Counted from the first letter of the stretch, positions 9,461 through 19,279 are shown. The stretch is 64,000 nt of DNA from Methylocystis sp. KS32 (GCA_002862095.1 PHSQ01000001.1:620001-684000), one strand, 5' to 3'. Notes: generated by a model not told the origin, from the sequence alone. Numbers and translations are program-made.

Positions 9461-9791
9461 TTCCGCCGCCTTTTCGCTGGGAGCCCAGATTTTGTACTGT
9501 GGCCCCGAGCTGCGCGATCGCCGAACCGACCGCGTGAAGCGACGCCGAATGATTTTCCTCGGTGTCTCGCGAAAGCTGGGTGATCTGGCTCTCCAGCGCG
9601 GCCAGCCGGGCCAGAAAATCGGCGCGCATCGCCTCGATTTTCGCTTCGAGCGCCTCGAAGTTCTGCTCGGCGGAACGTTTGGCCTCGCCAAACAGGAGCT
9701 CCCGCACCTGCTCCATCGGGTCGATCGGAAGCGCCTGTTTGCTCGGTACGCCGGTCTCCTCGTCTCCGGTCTCGTTCCCCGTGCGCGCCAT
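9453..9791 (-). CDS. Small coiled-coil protein, first gene of the GTPase operon
   Basis: 112 residues, ATG 9791 with AGGAG nine bases upstream. A short acidic/polar head (MARTGNETGDEETGVPSKQA) is followed by a long amphipathic helix (about 28-85: EQVRELLFGEAKRSAEQNFE ... LARLAALESQITQLSRDTEE) and a Gly/Lys tail. No signal peptide or membrane segment. It overlaps the start of the next gene by 8 bp, so all three genes are co-transcribed. No family recognised; it may oligomerise or act as an adaptor for the roadblock/OmpA protein. Confidence 0.75.
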   Translation of the reverse strand: MARTGNETGDEETGVPSKQALPIDPMEQVRELLFGEAKRSAEQNFEALEAKIEAMRADFLARLAALESQITQLSRDTEENHSASLHAVGSAIAQLGATVQNLGSQRKGGGNG

Positions 9792-10254
9792 GTCTGCTAA
9801 CTCCTGAAAACAGATAAATATCTACGATAAAGCCGGTTGTTTTACCGCCCGCCGGCGCCCGTTTACCTTTGGCGACTGCGCGGCGACGCGATCAAACCAA
9901 CGCCTCGTCACTCCGCCGGAAGCAAAAACAACCGATTGATCGAAGCTAGGTTTCTCTATCAAACACGCACCCGGCTGGAAACGTCAATTTTCTCAAAAAA
10001 CGGGAGGCTCAAACGCCCAGAGCGCCAGCTTCACGCAAGTTGGCGTAAATATAGGATTTTTTACTTCACGTCGAAGCATCGGTCGTCTTTGGTTAGCAAT
10101 AGTTTTTCCAAGCCGCGGCGTCTCGCCCTGGCGAAAGTCACTGTAGGCCATGACTATTAGCACTTACAGCACAGCAAGCGCGGGCGCAGTTTCACCTTAG
10201 ACTTCCTGGACGCGGCTCCGTTGCGCGCCCGGGGAGGGGGTAGGAAATAAAGAA
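9792..10254. other. Intergenic region between divergent operons
   Basis: About 460 bp between the start of the GTPase operon (minus) and the IHF-like gene (plus). I see no credible gene, hairpin or repeat. It must carry the two divergent promoters. Confidence 0.5.
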
Positions 10255-10683
10255 ATGATAGAGTGTGATTTAATGTCCGCCGCCGCCGACCAAAGCTCTT
10301 CCAAACCCGCCGTGGCGAATTCCGAAGGCGCGCAATGGCCGAACGACACGCTGACGCGCCTCGATATAGCGGAGGCGATTTTCCAACGCTGCCAGGGCCT
10401 GTCGAAACGCGAGGCCAAGCGGCTGGTCGATTCGGTCATCGAGGAGATGATCGGAGTTTTAACCCGGGGCGAGACCCTCAAGCTTCACGATTTCGGATCC
10501 TTCGTCGTGCGTAAGAAAGGCGAGCGGGCGGGACGGAACCCGCGCACCGGCGCCAGAGTCCCGATCGAGCCGCGAAAGGTGGTGGTCTTCAAGGCTTCGC
10601 CCAATATGAAGGCTACGGTGAACGGCTCGAACCAGCCGAAAAGCCATCGGCGCAAGGGAGCGAAAAGCGCAAAACAGCGTTGA
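10255..10683 (+). CDS. IHF-alpha-like DNA-bending protein with N- and C-terminal extensions
   Basis: 142 residues; the core (31-122) is an HU/IHF fold: TLTRLDIAEAIFQRCQGLSK, EEMIGVLTRGETLKLHDFGS, then the DNA-binding arm GRNPRTGARVPIEPRKVVVF. RNPRTG and the FGSF segment are IHF-alpha-like. Start at ATG 10255 has AGGAAA upstream; ATG 10273 is possible. The usual length is about 100 residues. Here about 30 polar residues precede the core and a basic tail (NQPKSHRRKGAKSAKQR) follows. It probably bends DNA as a homo- or heterodimer. It may be a paralogue of the canonical ihfA, so I give no gene symbol. Confidence 0.8.
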   Translation: MIECDLMSAAADQSSSKPAVANSEGAQWPNDTLTRLDIAEAIFQRCQGLSKREAKRLVDSVIEEMIGVLTRGETLKLHDFGSFVVRKKGERAGRNPRTGARVPIEPRKVVVFKASPNMKATVNGSNQPKSHRRKGAKSAKQR

Positions 10684-10717
10684 AGCGAAAACGCGAAGCC
10701 TTCGCGGCGAGTCCGAC

Positions 10718-12229
10718 TCAAGGCAATGCGCCGCGCATGAGCTTCCCATTGGCGTTGCGCGGCAGGGCCTCGATAAGCATCGCCGCTCTCGGGCGCTTGT
10801 AGCTTGCGAGATGCCGAGCGCAATGATCGAGGATCTCGGCCTCGGTTAGGTCATAGTCGCCGCGCGCGACGACAAAGGCCTTGATGATGCTGGCGCCCGG
10901 ATCGCGGCCAGGGCGCTCGGCGACCGCCGCATCGACAATATAGGGATGTTCGAGAAGGCATCGCTCGACCTCGGCGGGCGCCACGCGATAGCCGCCGGCG
11001 TTCATAATCTCGTCGGCGCGCCCATGCAGCCAGACATAGCCCTCGGGGTCCATCTCCACGAGATCGCCGGAAACGAACCATTCTCCGCGCAACGCCTCTC
11101 GTTCCTCGTCGGGACGCTTCCAATATCCGAGCATGAGGCCCGGCTCGTCCCGATGCACCGCCATCAAACCAATTTCGCCGCCCGGCAAAGGCGTCTCGCC
11201 GCCCTCGCGGGGAAGCACCGCGACGCGACGGCCGGGCTGTGGCCGGCCGGGCGATCCGGGCCGCGCCGGCGTCGTGGGGCCGCTGGAGATGAAGGTGGAG
11301 ATTTCGCTCATGCCATAGGCTTCGAAAATCTCCTTGCCGGTGTGCGCCCGCCATTGGGCCAGCAAATCCGGGGTCAGCGTCGCCCCGGCGGAGAGCCCGT
11401 GGCGAAGGCTGCGAAGATCCTTCGCCTCATCCGACGCGTATTTGAGAATCTGACGGTAGACGCCGGGGACGGCTGCGAAGATCGTCGCTTCGCACTGCTT
11501 CACGAGGCGCGGCCATACCGCCGGGTCGGGGCGGCCATTATAGAGAACCGCCTGGGCCCCGCAGGCGAGAGGGTCCACAACCCCGACGCCAAGAGTATAG
11601 GTCCAGTTTATCGCTCCGGCATGGAGCATCACGTCGGTTGGTTCGAGCCCCATCCAATGCCGATACATCACCCGCCGCGCCCAGGCGGCGCGATGGGCGT
11701 GGATCACGCCCTTGGGCCGGCTCGTGGTTCCCGAGGTGTAAACCATATAGGCGGGGTCGTTCGCCCCAGTATCCGCGTAATCCACGAGGGGCGCGGCCTC
11801 CTGCAGGCGCGAAAGCTCGGCGGGCGGGAGAACGCGCAAGCCTGCGGCGTCGTAAGTTTCGTGGACGAAGGCTTCGCCAAGGACCAGCGCCGAGGCGCCG
11901 CAGTCGGCGCGAAGAAAACCGGCCTCTTCGAAAGTGAGTTGCGCCGAGGCGAGCAAAGCCACGTAGCCAGCCGCTATCGCCCCAAAATAGGCGAGCGCGG
12001 CGTCCGCCTCGTTGCCCATACGAATCATGACCCGCGCCTTGGGCGGCAACCCGAGCGAAATGAAGCCCGCCGCCAGCCGGCGGACCTTTTCGTCGAACTC
12101 GCCATAGGTCCAACGCAGCACGTTTTCGTCGCCAACGATGCTCAGCGCGATTTTGTTGGGCTGCCGGCGCGCGTTTTCCGCGAGGCAATAGCGGGCGAGG
12201 TTGAAACGGTCTGGCGCCGGTTCGCGCAT
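10718..12229 (-). CDS. Acyl-CoA synthetase / aromatic acid-CoA ligase (AMP-forming)
   Basis: 503 residues, ANL superfamily. Motifs in order: phosphate loop YTSGTTSRPKG (about 163-173), aromatic/adenine motif EAYGMSE (about 309), WFVSGDL with the ribose-binding Asp, the hinge region GRADEIMNAGGYRV, and the catalytic lysine near the C-terminus in RNANGKLMRG. It activates a carboxylic acid to an acyl-adenylate and then a CoA thioester in the cytoplasm. Overall pattern is closest to benzoate/2-aminobenzoate-CoA ligases, but substrate cannot be read from sequence. It lies 32 bp downstream of prs on the same strand, so it may be co-transcribed. Confidence 0.88.
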   Translation of the reverse strand: MREPAPDRFNLARYCLAENARRQPNKIALSIVGDENVLRWTYGEFDEKVRRLAAGFISLGLPPKARVMIRMGNEADAALAYFGAIAAGYVALLASAQLTFEEAGFLRADCGASALVLGEAFVHETYDAAGLRVLPPAELSRLQEAAPLVDYADTGANDPAYMVYTSGTTSRPKGVIHAHRAAWARRVMYRHWMGLEPTDVMLHAGAINWTYTLGVGVVDPLACGAQAVLYNGRPDPAVWPRLVKQCEATIFAAVPGVYRQILKYASDEAKDLRSLRHGLSAGATLTPDLLAQWRAHTGKEIFEAYGMSEISTFISSGPTTPARPGSPGRPQPGRRVAVLPREGGETPLPGGEIGLMAVHRDEPGLMLGYWKRPDEEREALRGEWFVSGDLVEMDPEGYVWLHGRADEIMNAGGYRVAPAEVERCLLEHPYIVDAAVAERPGRDPGASIIKAFVVARGDYDLTEAEILDHCARHLASYKRPRAAMLIEALPRNANGKLMRGALP

Positions 12230-12261
12230 GTGAGGTTGTTCCGGTTTTGTCGGCTGCGGAC

Positions 12262-13203
12262 CTAATCGAACAGGCTTGAAACGCTCTCTTCCTTCGCCGT
12301 ACGGGCGATGGCCTCGCCGATCAGGTGGCCGATCGGGATGACGCGGATGTTATGCGCCGCCTCGACCTCGGGGGTCGGCTTGATCGTGTCCGTGATGACC
12401 AGTTCGAGCAACTTGGATTTTGCGATCCGCTCCGCGGCTTGTCCGGAAAGCACGCCATGAGTGATATAGGCGGAGGCCGAGACCGCGCCAGCGGCGAGCA
12501 GCGCCTCGCCGGCGTTGCAAAGCGTTCCGCCCGAATCGACGATATCGTCGATGAGGATGCAATTGTGGTCCCGGACGTCGCCGATGATATTCATGACCTC
12601 GGACTCGCCCGCCCGCTCGCGGCGCTTGTCCACGATGGCGAGCGGCGCGTCGATCCTCTTGGCCAGCGCCCTCGCGCGCACCACGCCTCCGGTGTCGGGC
12701 GAAACCACCATTACATTCTTCAGCTTGGAATGCGACTTGATGTCCGCGACAATGACGGGCGCGGCGAAAAGATTATCCGTCGGGATGTCGAAGAAGCCTT
12801 GCAACTGCCCCGCGTGCAGATCGACGGTCAACACGCGATCAGCCCCCGCGCGGGTGATGAGATTGGAGACCAGCTTGGCGGAAATCGGCGTGCGCGGACC
12901 CTGTTTGCGATCTTGCCGGGCGTAGCCGAAATAAGGAATCACCGCCGTTATGCGCCGCGCCGAGGCCCGGCGCAGAGCGTCGATCATGATCAACAATTCC
13001 ATCAGGTGGTCATTCGCCGGAGCGGAAGTGGACTGTATGACGAAGACATCCTGCCCACGCACGTTCTCGAGCACCTCGACCCAGATTTCCTGATCGGCAA
13101 AACGCCGTACGACGGCCCGACAAAGCGAAACGCGCAGATGCCCCGCGATCGCTTCCGCCAACGCCCGGTTGGAATTGCCTGCGATAAGTTTCATCGCCGC
13201 CAT
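12262..13203 (-). CDS. prs: Ribose-phosphate pyrophosphokinase (PRPP synthetase)
   Basis: 313 residues, the usual length for class I enzymes. It makes PRPP from ribose 5-phosphate and ATP for nucleotide, histidine and tryptophan synthesis in the cytoplasm. Motifs: [10 protein letters not shown] and the flexible ATP loop [25 protein letters not shown], the ribose-phosphate and PRPP-binding loop [17 protein letters not shown], and [12 protein letters not shown]. Start at ATG 13203; ATG 13194 gives the more usual MKLIAGN start and cannot be excluded. Confidence 0.95.
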   Translation of the reverse strand: MAAMKLIAGNSNRALAEAIAGHLRVSLCRAVVRRFADQEIWVEVLENVRGQDVFVIQSTSAPANDHLMELLIMIDALRRASARRITAVIPYFGYARQDRKQGPRTPISAKLVSNLITRAGADRVLTVDLHAGQLQGFFDIPTDNLFAAPVIVADIKSHSKLKNVMVVSPDTGGVVRARALAKRIDAPLAIVDKRRERAGESEVMNIIGDVRDHNCILIDDIVDSGGTLCNAGEALLAAGAVSASAYITHGVLSGQAAERIAKSKLLELVITDTIKPTPEVEAAHNIRVIPIGHLIGEAIARTAKEESVSSLFD

Positions 13204-13310
13204 CGACTATCCTCGATCATTGAACCAGCGGCCTCATAGCAGCCGGGCGTCGCGCGAACAATACGACGAAACGATGACCGAGCATTTTCAAATGCTCGGC
13301 GCGCTCACGG

Positions 13311-13963
13311 CAGAGCCATGAATTGTTAATGCGTCGAGGCGGGAAAGAGATTTCAAGGGCCTGGAGGGGGAGATCCTTGGATGAGGGCGAATTTTCTGGA
13401 CCACATCAAGGAAATTGAGGACGGCCGCATTCCGGGGATGCCGAGCTATCCGCCCCATTGACGCCATCGGGACGCAAAAGGCCATCGCCGCCAGGATCAT
13501 CGAGAAAAAGGCCGATTACGTTGTTGCCAGGAAGGAAAATCAGGGCACGCGGCACGCCGGCTGGCTCGCCGAGCGCCATCCACAGTGGACGGGCTCGCAG
13601 TCGATCGCCGCGCTCCCATGCCTGCGCATGGGCAAGAAAACCGCCGCCGTCTCCAAGGAAACGCGTTTTTCTACATCTCCTCCCCGCCACCCGAGCCAGC
13701 GCGGCTCCTTGCCGCCACGCGTCGACATTGGCGCATAGAAAACAATCCGCATTGGAGGCTCGATGTCGCGTTTCGCGAAGACGAACCCCGAACCGGCAAG
13801 GGCCACAGCGCCAAAAACCTCGCCATCATGCGACACGCCGCGCTCGACATGCTCAACCGCGAACCGACCAAATCCCAATCAAACCAAAGCGCCTCAAAGC
13901 CGCCATCAACCCAGACTTCCGCGCCGCCCTCCTAAAATGTTAACGATTCATGATCCCGACCTG
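13311..13963 (+). mobile_element. Internally deleted ISAs1-family element, copy 1
   Basis: 653 bp, nearly identical (about 7 mismatches, no gaps, counted by eye) to 19988-20640 in the same orientation. Ends are imperfect inverted repeats: CAGAGC..CATGAATTGTTAA on the left, and the reverse complement of the right end reads CAGGTC..ATCATGAATCGTTAA. Inside, the start of an ISAs1 transposase (ATG 13381, LDHIKEIEDGRIPGMPSYPP) runs directly into the mid part (DAIGTQKAIAARIIEKKADY) through a deletion. Frame-shifted C-terminal pieces follow (WRIENNPHWRLDVAFRED, then KPKRLKAAINPDFRAAL). It cannot make a transposase, so any movement needed a full element elsewhere. No unambiguous target duplication. 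Confidence 0.8.
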
Positions 13964-14322
13964 GACACGGCGTCGATTGCGCTTGCTTTATATCGCGGGC
14001 CGATATAGAGATGGTTGCAATACAAAACGCTCGGCGCGCGCAGGCGGCGCCGCTATACACAAATTCCCCAGACGAACCCTTGAAAAGACCTCATCCCAGA
14101 GGATGAGACGGCGGCGGAATCCCCGGAAAACAAACAAGCTTCAACCACGGACGCGCCCCCCAAGACACGCCGGTCTTCGGCGAGTTTGCAATTTGTAAGC
14201 TCCGGCATCACTCTTGGCGTTTCTTCGCGGCTCTTGGCCACCCCCTTGCTGGCGAAGCGGAATCATGTCCCGGCGCTTCGCCCAGTTTGTTGTTTACTGG
14301 GGCAAAACCAAAGGAAATAAAA

Positions 14323-14433
14323 ATGAAAAGAGATACCGGCGCGATTTTGAAACAGCTCGTGTGGATTGTGGGCGGAATCGCCTGCCTCTTCGCGCTCATC
14401 CACTTCGCTCCCATCATTTCGCACGGCGGTTGA
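14323..14433 (+). CDS. Small single-pass membrane protein, 36 aa
   Basis: ATG 14323 follows AAGGAAAT at a good distance. The product starts with a basic head (MKRDTGAILKQ), then one hydrophobic helix (LVWIVGGIACLFALIHFAPI) and ends ISHGG. The head-positive, single-helix plan is typical of small inner membrane proteins. No family recognised. It stands alone about 115 bp before the PEBP gene and 360 bp after the ISAs1 remnant; the gap between holds nothing else I can support. Confidence 0.5.
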   Translation: MKRDTGAILKQLVWIVGGIACLFALIHFAPIISHGG

Positions 14434-14548
14434 CGCAAGAGGACGCGAGGGCGGTTTTCCTTCCTCGCGCCCCTCTTCTCGCAGGCGACATAGGCGCCGC
14501 AATCCGCTATGCCTTGCCGACATGAATTCCAAAGGGCAGGAGCACAGC

Positions 14549-15106
14549 ATGAAGCGCGGCCTCATTCCTTTCGTATCAGCTTCCCTTCTCGCCTTTTCGG
14601 CGAGCGCCGCCAGCGCCTTCGAGGTTAAGAGCCCGGACCTCGTCTCGGGCAAGCCGATGGCCGAAAAATTCGTATACAACTCCTTCGGTTGCAAGGGCGA
14701 GAACGTCTCGCCAGCGCTGGAATGGAGCGACCCGCCGACCGGAACCAAGAGCTTCGCGGTGCTGGTCCACGACCCCGACGCCCCGACCGGCGGCGCGGGC
14801 TTCTGGCATTGGCTCGTGATCGACATTCCGGCTTCCGCGCGCGGCCTGCCCGAAGGCGCGGGCTCCGCCGACGGCAAGAAACTGCCGGCGGGCGCGAAAC
14901 AGCTCGACACCGATTTCGGCGACGCGGGCTATGGCGGCCCCTGTCCGCCGCCTGGCCACGGCGCGCATCGCTATAATTTCACCGTCTACGCGCTTCCGGT
15001 CGAAAAGCTCGATCTGCCGGCCAACGCCCGGACCGCCATCGTCGGCTTCACCGTCAACGGCAAGGCGCTGGCCAAGGCGACGCTGACGGCGACCTACGGC
15101 CGCTGA
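14549..15106 (+). CDS. Secreted YbhB/YbcL-type (PEBP/Raf kinase inhibitor-like) protein
   Basis: 185 residues from ATG 14549 (GGGCAGGAG upstream). Signal peptide MKRGLIPFVSASLLAFSASA. The body has the PEBP marks: CKGENVSPALEWSDPP (ligand-pocket entry), FAVLVHDPDAPTGG, WHWLVIDIPAS, a Gly/Pro-rich GGPCPPPGHGAHRYNFTVYA and a short C-terminal helix. Periplasmic; the natural ligand of bacterial PEBPs is not established. Only 2 bp separate it from cbiB, so they are probably co-transcribed. Confidence 0.88.
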   Translation: MKRGLIPFVSASLLAFSASAASAFEVKSPDLVSGKPMAEKFVYNSFGCKGENVSPALEWSDPPTGTKSFAVLVHDPDAPTGGAGFWHWLVIDIPASARGLPEGAGSADGKKLPAGAKQLDTDFGDAGYGGPCPPPGHGAHRYNFTVYALPVEKLDLPANARTAIVGFTVNGKALAKATLTATYGR

Positions 15107-15108
15107 GC

Positions 15109-16071
15109 TTGCCTTTCGGCTCGACGCTCGCGGCGCTCGCGACCGAGGCGGCTCTCGGCTATCCGGGGGTTCTGTTCGCGCGGATCGGCCATCCCGTGGT
15201 CTGGATCGGCGCGGCGATCGAGGCGCTGGAGACGCGCCTCAATCGTGGTTCGCCGCCGCGCCGCCGCGCCAACGGAATTTTTACGGCGGCGCTGCTGCTG
15301 GCGGGCGCCTTCGTCATCGGCGGCGCGCTGCAAGCCGCGCTGCTCGCGCTCCCCTTTGGCGTCATTCCGCTCGCGCTCGTCTCCTCCAGCCTGCTGGCGC
15401 AAAGGAGCCTTCACGATCATGTCGCGGAGGTCGCTGGCGCCGCGGGGTTTTCGCTGGAGGAAGGCCGCGCGGCGGTTGCGAGGATCGTGGGGCGCGACGT
15501 CTCGCGACTCGACGAGGCCGGCGTCGCCCGCGCCGCCATCGAGAGCCTCGCCGAGAATTTCTCCGACGGCGTCGTCGCGCCGGCGCTGTGGATGGCGCTG
15601 TTCGGCCTGCCCGGCGCACTGGCCTATAAGGCGATCAATACCGCCGACAGCATGATCGGCCATCGCTCGGCGCGCTACGTCGATTTCGGCTGGGCTTCGG
15701 CGCGGCTCGACGATCTCCTGAATCTCCCGGCCTCGCGGCTCGCGGCTCTGCTGCTGGCGCTGGCCTCTGGGCGCGGGGCGCGCGAAGCCTTGCGGGCGAT
15801 GGGCCGCGACGCGAAAAAACACGCCTCGCCCAACGCCGGCTGGCCCGAGGCGGCGATGGCCGGCGCGCTCGGCCTCAAACTCGGCGGCCCGCGCGCCTAT
15901 GGCGAGCGCGAGGTCGCGGGGGCGCCCCTGGGCGACGGGCGCTTTGAGGCCAACGTCAGCGACATCCGCCGCGCGCTGACGCTTTACCAACTGGCGCTGG
16001 CGGGCTTATGGGGGCTGATGGCGGTTGGGGCGGCGGCCGGGCTTCGAACGGGTTCCCTTCCGCTGTCTTGA
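15109..16071 (+). CDS. cbiB: Adenosylcobinamide-phosphate synthase
   Basis: 320 residues, TTG start two bases after the PEBP stop. CbiB/CobD attaches the aminopropanol (phosphate) arm to adenosylcobyric acid in cobalamin synthesis; it is an integral inner membrane protein. Visible marks: [15 protein letters not shown] near the N-terminus, several hydrophobic helices, [32 protein letters not shown] and [15 protein letters not shown], all conserved in the family. No other cobalamin gene and no cobalamin riboswitch-like structure is present nearby. Also named cobD in some genomes. Confidence 0.92.
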   Translation: MPFGSTLAALATEAALGYPGVLFARIGHPVVWIGAAIEALETRLNRGSPPRRRANGIFTAALLLAGAFVIGGALQAALLALPFGVIPLALVSSSLLAQRSLHDHVAEVAGAAGFSLEEGRAAVARIVGRDVSRLDEAGVARAAIESLAENFSDGVVAPALWMALFGLPGALAYKAINTADSMIGHRSARYVDFGWASARLDDLLNLPASRLAALLLALASGRGAREALRAMGRDAKKHASPNAGWPEAAMAGALGLKLGGPRAYGEREVAGAPLGDGRFEANVSDIRRALTLYQLALAGLWGLMAVGAAAGLRTGSLPLS

Positions 16072-16186
16072 CACCTTCGCCCCGGCGCTACATTGCTTCG
16101 GCCAATCCGGCGCGTCTCGCGCTCTTTCGCAGCTCCGCGAACGGCCCAAAGGCCGCGACGGACGCCAGACAGGAAAAGACGCAGAA

Positions 16187-17155
16187 ATGAACATACAGCA
16201 ACGCTCCGCGAAGGCGCCGCTCAAGATTCTGCTGTGCTCGCCGCGCGGTTTTTGCGCCGGGGTGGTGCGGGCCATCGACGCGGTCGAGCGCGCGCTCTCC
16301 ATGTATGGCGCGCCGGTCTATGTGCGCCACGAGATCGTCCACAACCGCTATGTGGTCGAGGCGCTGAAGGCCAAGGGCGCGATCTTCGTCGAGGAGCTGG
16401 AGGAAGTCCCCGACACCAAGGCGCCGGTGATCTTTTCCGCCCACGGCGTCGCGAAGTCGGTCTCGGCCGCCGCCGCCGAGCGCAATTTCCTGGCCATAGA
16501 CGCCACTTGCCCGCTGGTCACCAAGGTCCATCGCGAGGCGGAAATCCATCATAAGCGCGGGCGGCGCGTGCTGCTCGTCGGCCACGCCGGCCACCCCGAG
16601 GTCGTCGGCACGATGGGCCAATTGCCTGATGGCGCCGTTCTTCTGGTCGAGTCGGTCGAGGACGCTCTGAACATTGAGATCGAGGGCGAGCACAACCTCT
16701 CCTATGTCACCCAGACCACGCTCTCGCTCGATGATTCGCGCGCGGTGATCGAGGCGCTGACAAAGCGTTTTCCCTCCATCGTCGGCCCCCACAAGGAAGA
16801 CATCTGCTACGCCACCACCAACCGCCAGGCCGCGGTGCGCCAGGTCGCGCCGCGGGTGGACGCGATGATCGTCGTCGGTTCGCCCAACTCCTCTAATTCG
16901 CAGCGCCTGCGCGAGGTCGCCGAGCGCTCCGGCGCGCCGGCCCAGCTGGTGCAGGGACGAAGCGAAATCGACTGGACGCTTTTCGACAAGATCGGCTCGC
17001 TGGGCATCACCGCAGGGGCGTCCGCGCCCGAGGTTCTGGTCGAAGAAATCATGGACGCCTTCGCCGAGCGTTACGACGTCGCGGTCGAGACGGTTTCGGC
17101 GGCCGACGAGAGCGTGTCCTTTCCCCTGCCTCGCGAGCTCAGGGCGATGGCCTGA
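16187..17155 (+). CDS. ispH: 4-hydroxy-3-methylbut-2-enyl diphosphate reductase
   Basis: 322 residues from ATG 16187, preceded by AGGAAAAG; a longer frame from 16025 overlaps cbiB and is unlikely. Last step of the MEP pathway: an Fe-S enzyme that reduces HMBPP to IPP and DMAPP. The three cluster cysteines are in [10 protein letters not shown] (Cys23), [11 protein letters not shown] and [11 protein letters not shown]; the catalytic Glu lies in the conserved TQTTLSLDD region. First gene of the ispH-thrB-rnhA block common in rhizobiales. As an essential gene it lies between two direct copies of an ISAs1 remnant. Confidence 0.96.
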   Translation: MNIQQRSAKAPLKILLCSPRGFCAGVVRAIDAVERALSMYGAPVYVRHEIVHNRYVVEALKAKGAIFVEELEEVPDTKAPVIFSAHGVAKSVSAAAAERNFLAIDATCPLVTKVHREAEIHHKRGRRVLLVGHAGHPEVVGTMGQLPDGAVLLVESVEDALNIEIEGEHNLSYVTQTTLSLDDSRAVIEALTKRFPSIVGPHKEDICYATTNRQAAVRQVAPRVDAMIVVGSPNSSNSQRLREVAERSGAPAQLVQGRSEIDWTLFDKIGSLGITAGASAPEVLVEEIMDAFAERYDVAVETVSAADESVSFPLPRELRAMA

Positions 17156-17230
17156 CCGCGCCGCGAGGGGGTAAGCCGATCATCATGGCGATCATGGCCG
17201 GCGTTCTCCGGCCGAACACCGGCGGGGGTC

Positions 17231-18196
17231 ATGGCCGTATATACGGAAGTCGACGACGAGGAGCTGACCGCCTTCCTCGCCAACTACGACATCGGCGAGC
17301 TTTTGTCCTGCAAGGGCATCGCCGAGGGTGTAGAAAACTCGAATTTCTATCTCCACGCCAGCGCGGGCAGCTTCATCCTGACGCTTTATGAAAAGCGCGT
17401 GAGCGAAGCGGACCTGCCGTTTTTTCTTGGCCTCATGGAGCATCTTTCGGCGGCCGGCCTGGTTTGTCCGCAGCCGGTGCGCAATCACGCCGGCTCGGCG
17501 CTGGGGCGGCTCGCGGGCCGGCCGGCGGCGATCGTCACTTTCCTCAACGGCCTCTCCATACATCATCCCGAGGAAGCCCATTGCGCCGCACTCGGCGAAA
17601 GGCTGGCGCAACTCCATCTCGCCGGCGCGAGCTTCGCGCCGCGCAGATCGAACGCGCTGTCGGTGGACGGCTGGCGGCCTTTGTTCGAACCCTATAGCCC
17701 AAGGGCCGACGAGATCGCGCCCGGACTTGGCGACATGATCGCGGCGGAACTCGACTATCTCGAGAGCCGATGGCCGGGGGATTTGCCCTCCGGCGTCATC
17801 CACGCCGATCTGTTTCCCGACAATGTGCTCTTTCTTGGCGAGAAAGTGTCGGGCCTGATCGACTTCTATTTCGCCTGCAACGACGCGCTCGCCTATGATT
17901 TCGCGATTTGCCTCAACGCCTGGTGCTTCGATTCCACGGCAAGATACCAGCCCGCCAAGGGCCGCGCGCTGTTCGACGCCTATAATCGTCTGCGACCGCT
18001 CGATTCCGCGGAATTGTCGGCCTTGCCCGTGCTCGCCCGCGGCGCCGCCATGCGCTTTCTTCTCACGCGCTTCGTCGATGCGCTGAACGTGCCGCCCGGC
18101 GCGCTGGTGCGCCCAAAAGACCCGCGCGAATATCTCGCCAAGCTCGTGTTCCATGGAACCGTCGCCGGCGCGCGCGACTACGGCTTTGCCGAGTGA
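17231..18196 (+). CDS. thrB: Homoserine kinase, APH-fold type
   Basis: 321 residues. It phosphorylates homoserine in threonine synthesis. This is the aminoglycoside-phosphotransferase-fold ThrB of alphaproteobacteria, not the GHMP type. Marks: start [29 protein letters not shown], catalytic loop [11 protein letters not shown], and the metal-binding [11 protein letters not shown] 17231 follows a purine-rich GGGGGTC. It lies 75 bp after ispH and 7 bp before rnhA on the same strand. Confidence 0.95.
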   Translation: MAVYTEVDDEELTAFLANYDIGELLSCKGIAEGVENSNFYLHASAGSFILTLYEKRVSEADLPFFLGLMEHLSAAGLVCPQPVRNHAGSALGRLAGRPAAIVTFLNGLSIHHPEEAHCAALGERLAQLHLAGASFAPRRSNALSVDGWRPLFEPYSPRADEIAPGLGDMIAAELDYLESRWPGDLPSGVIHADLFPDNVLFLGEKVSGLIDFYFACNDALAYDFAICLNAWCFDSTARYQPAKGRALFDAYNRLRPLDSAELSALPVLARGAAMRFLLTRFVDALNVPPGALVRPKDPREYLAKLVFHGTVAGARDYGFAE

Positions 18197-18203
18197 CGCC
18201 GCC

Positions 18204-18650
18204 ATGACGACGCGACGGGTGAGCATCTGGACCGATGGCGCCTGCTCCGGCAATCCGGGGCCGGGCGGTTATGGCGCCATTTTGCAGTTCAACGGCCAAG
18301 AAAAAGAGATCAGCGGCGGCGAGCCTCAAACGACCAATAATCGCATGGAGTTGATGGCCGCCATCGTCGCGCTGGAAGCGCTGACAAGGCCTTGCGCGAT
18401 CGATTTGCACACGGATTCGCAGTATGTGCGTAATGGCGTCACGCAATGGCTGCGCGCATGGAAAGCGCGAGGCTGGAAGACAGCGGACAAAAAACCGGTG
18501 AAGAATGTTGAGCTGTGGCGACGGCTCGAGGACGCGGAAGCGCGCCATAACGTCGCCTGGCATTGGGTCCGTGGGCACGCCGGAGACGAAATGAACGAGC
18601 GCGCGGACGCTCTCGCCCGCGCCGGCATGGCCCCCTATCTCTTGAAATGA
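18204..18650 (+). CDS. rnhA: Ribonuclease HI
   Basis: 148 residues. It cuts the RNA strand of RNA-DNA hybrids. Catalytic residues can be placed: Asp11 ([14 protein letters not shown]), Glu49 (NNRMELMAA), Asp71 (HTDSQYV) and Asp135 (NERADALAR), with His125 in the flexible WVRGHAGD loop. The basic handle [15 protein letters not shown] is present. ATG 18204 lies 7 bp after the thrB stop; an ATG at 18153 inside thrB is an unlikely alternative. A weak CCCG/CGGG hairpin followed by TTTTT at 18703-18724 may end the transcript. Confidence 0.96.
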   Translation: MTTRRVSIWTDGACSGNPGPGGYGAILQFNGQEKEISGGEPQTTNNRMELMAAIVALEALTRPCAIDLHTDSQYVRNGVTQWLRAWKARGWKTADKKPVKNVELWRRLEDAEARHNVAWHWVRGHAGDEMNERADALARAGMAPYLLK

Positions 18651-18917
18651 CGCGCGCATCGGCTTGACGAAGCAATTCGATCGACAGGAAATCGCGCGCA
18701 AACCCGAAAGGCGGGCGGCTTTTTATCGAGGGCGTCGAACGCTTTTTTTTAGAAATTAGTCCTAAACGCTTAGCTCAGTTAGAGGTTAATTCCAATAAAA
18801 CTTTGTCCTCGAACTTAACCGGATGCTGATACATTTGTGGTGTTATCCTCCCCTTGAGGACAACATCGACGAGCGATGCGCGGCCCAGGTTGGCGCTCGC
18901 CGGCGCGGGAGAAAAAA

Positions 18918-19271
18918 ATGAACACCGCCGAATATCATGCCCTTCAAAGAACCGTAGGCGAGTTGCTGGATCTCAAGGCGGCGTTTCTCACCCGCTTCGA
19001 GGACGCCGTAATCTCGTCCTTGCCGCCGGACATCCGGGATCTCGTCGAGTCGGCGATCGAACGCGAAACGGATTGCGAATACAAAAGTCCGGTATTGAAC
19101 GCGATCCGGCGACACGCTTTCCCTTCGCGCGTGAGCGTGTTGCAGGACGACTGCGCCGCTTGGACTCACGAGGTGATCGACGACGCGGTGACGACCGCGA
19201 GCTACGAAGTCATCGAACTCGTCGCCAACGGCCGAGCTCGCCACCGAGCTCTTCAAAGCCAAGCCGCATAA
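18918..19271 (+). CDS. Hypothetical protein, 117 aa
   Basis: Start at ATG 18918, with GGGAGAAAAA upstream. Mostly helical, soluble and acidic in the middle (MNTAEYHALQRTVGELLDLK, then DLVESAIERETDCEYKSPVL), without signal peptide or membrane helix; Cys residues in DCEY and DDCAAW. I do not recognise a family. A clear terminator follows 8 bp after the stop, so it is the end of a transcript. Confidence 0.65.
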   Translation: MNTAEYHALQRTVGELLDLKAAFLTRFEDAVISSLPPDIRDLVESAIERETDCEYKSPVLNAIRRHAFPSRVSVLQDDCAAWTHEVIDDAVTTASYEVIELVANGRARHRALQSQAA

Positions 19272-19279
19272 TTCCCGCC

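Noticed and set aside
10946-12265. A 439-codon frame antisense to the acyl-CoA ligase
   Set aside because: Same reason; the sense gene has all ANL motifs and the antisense product has none.
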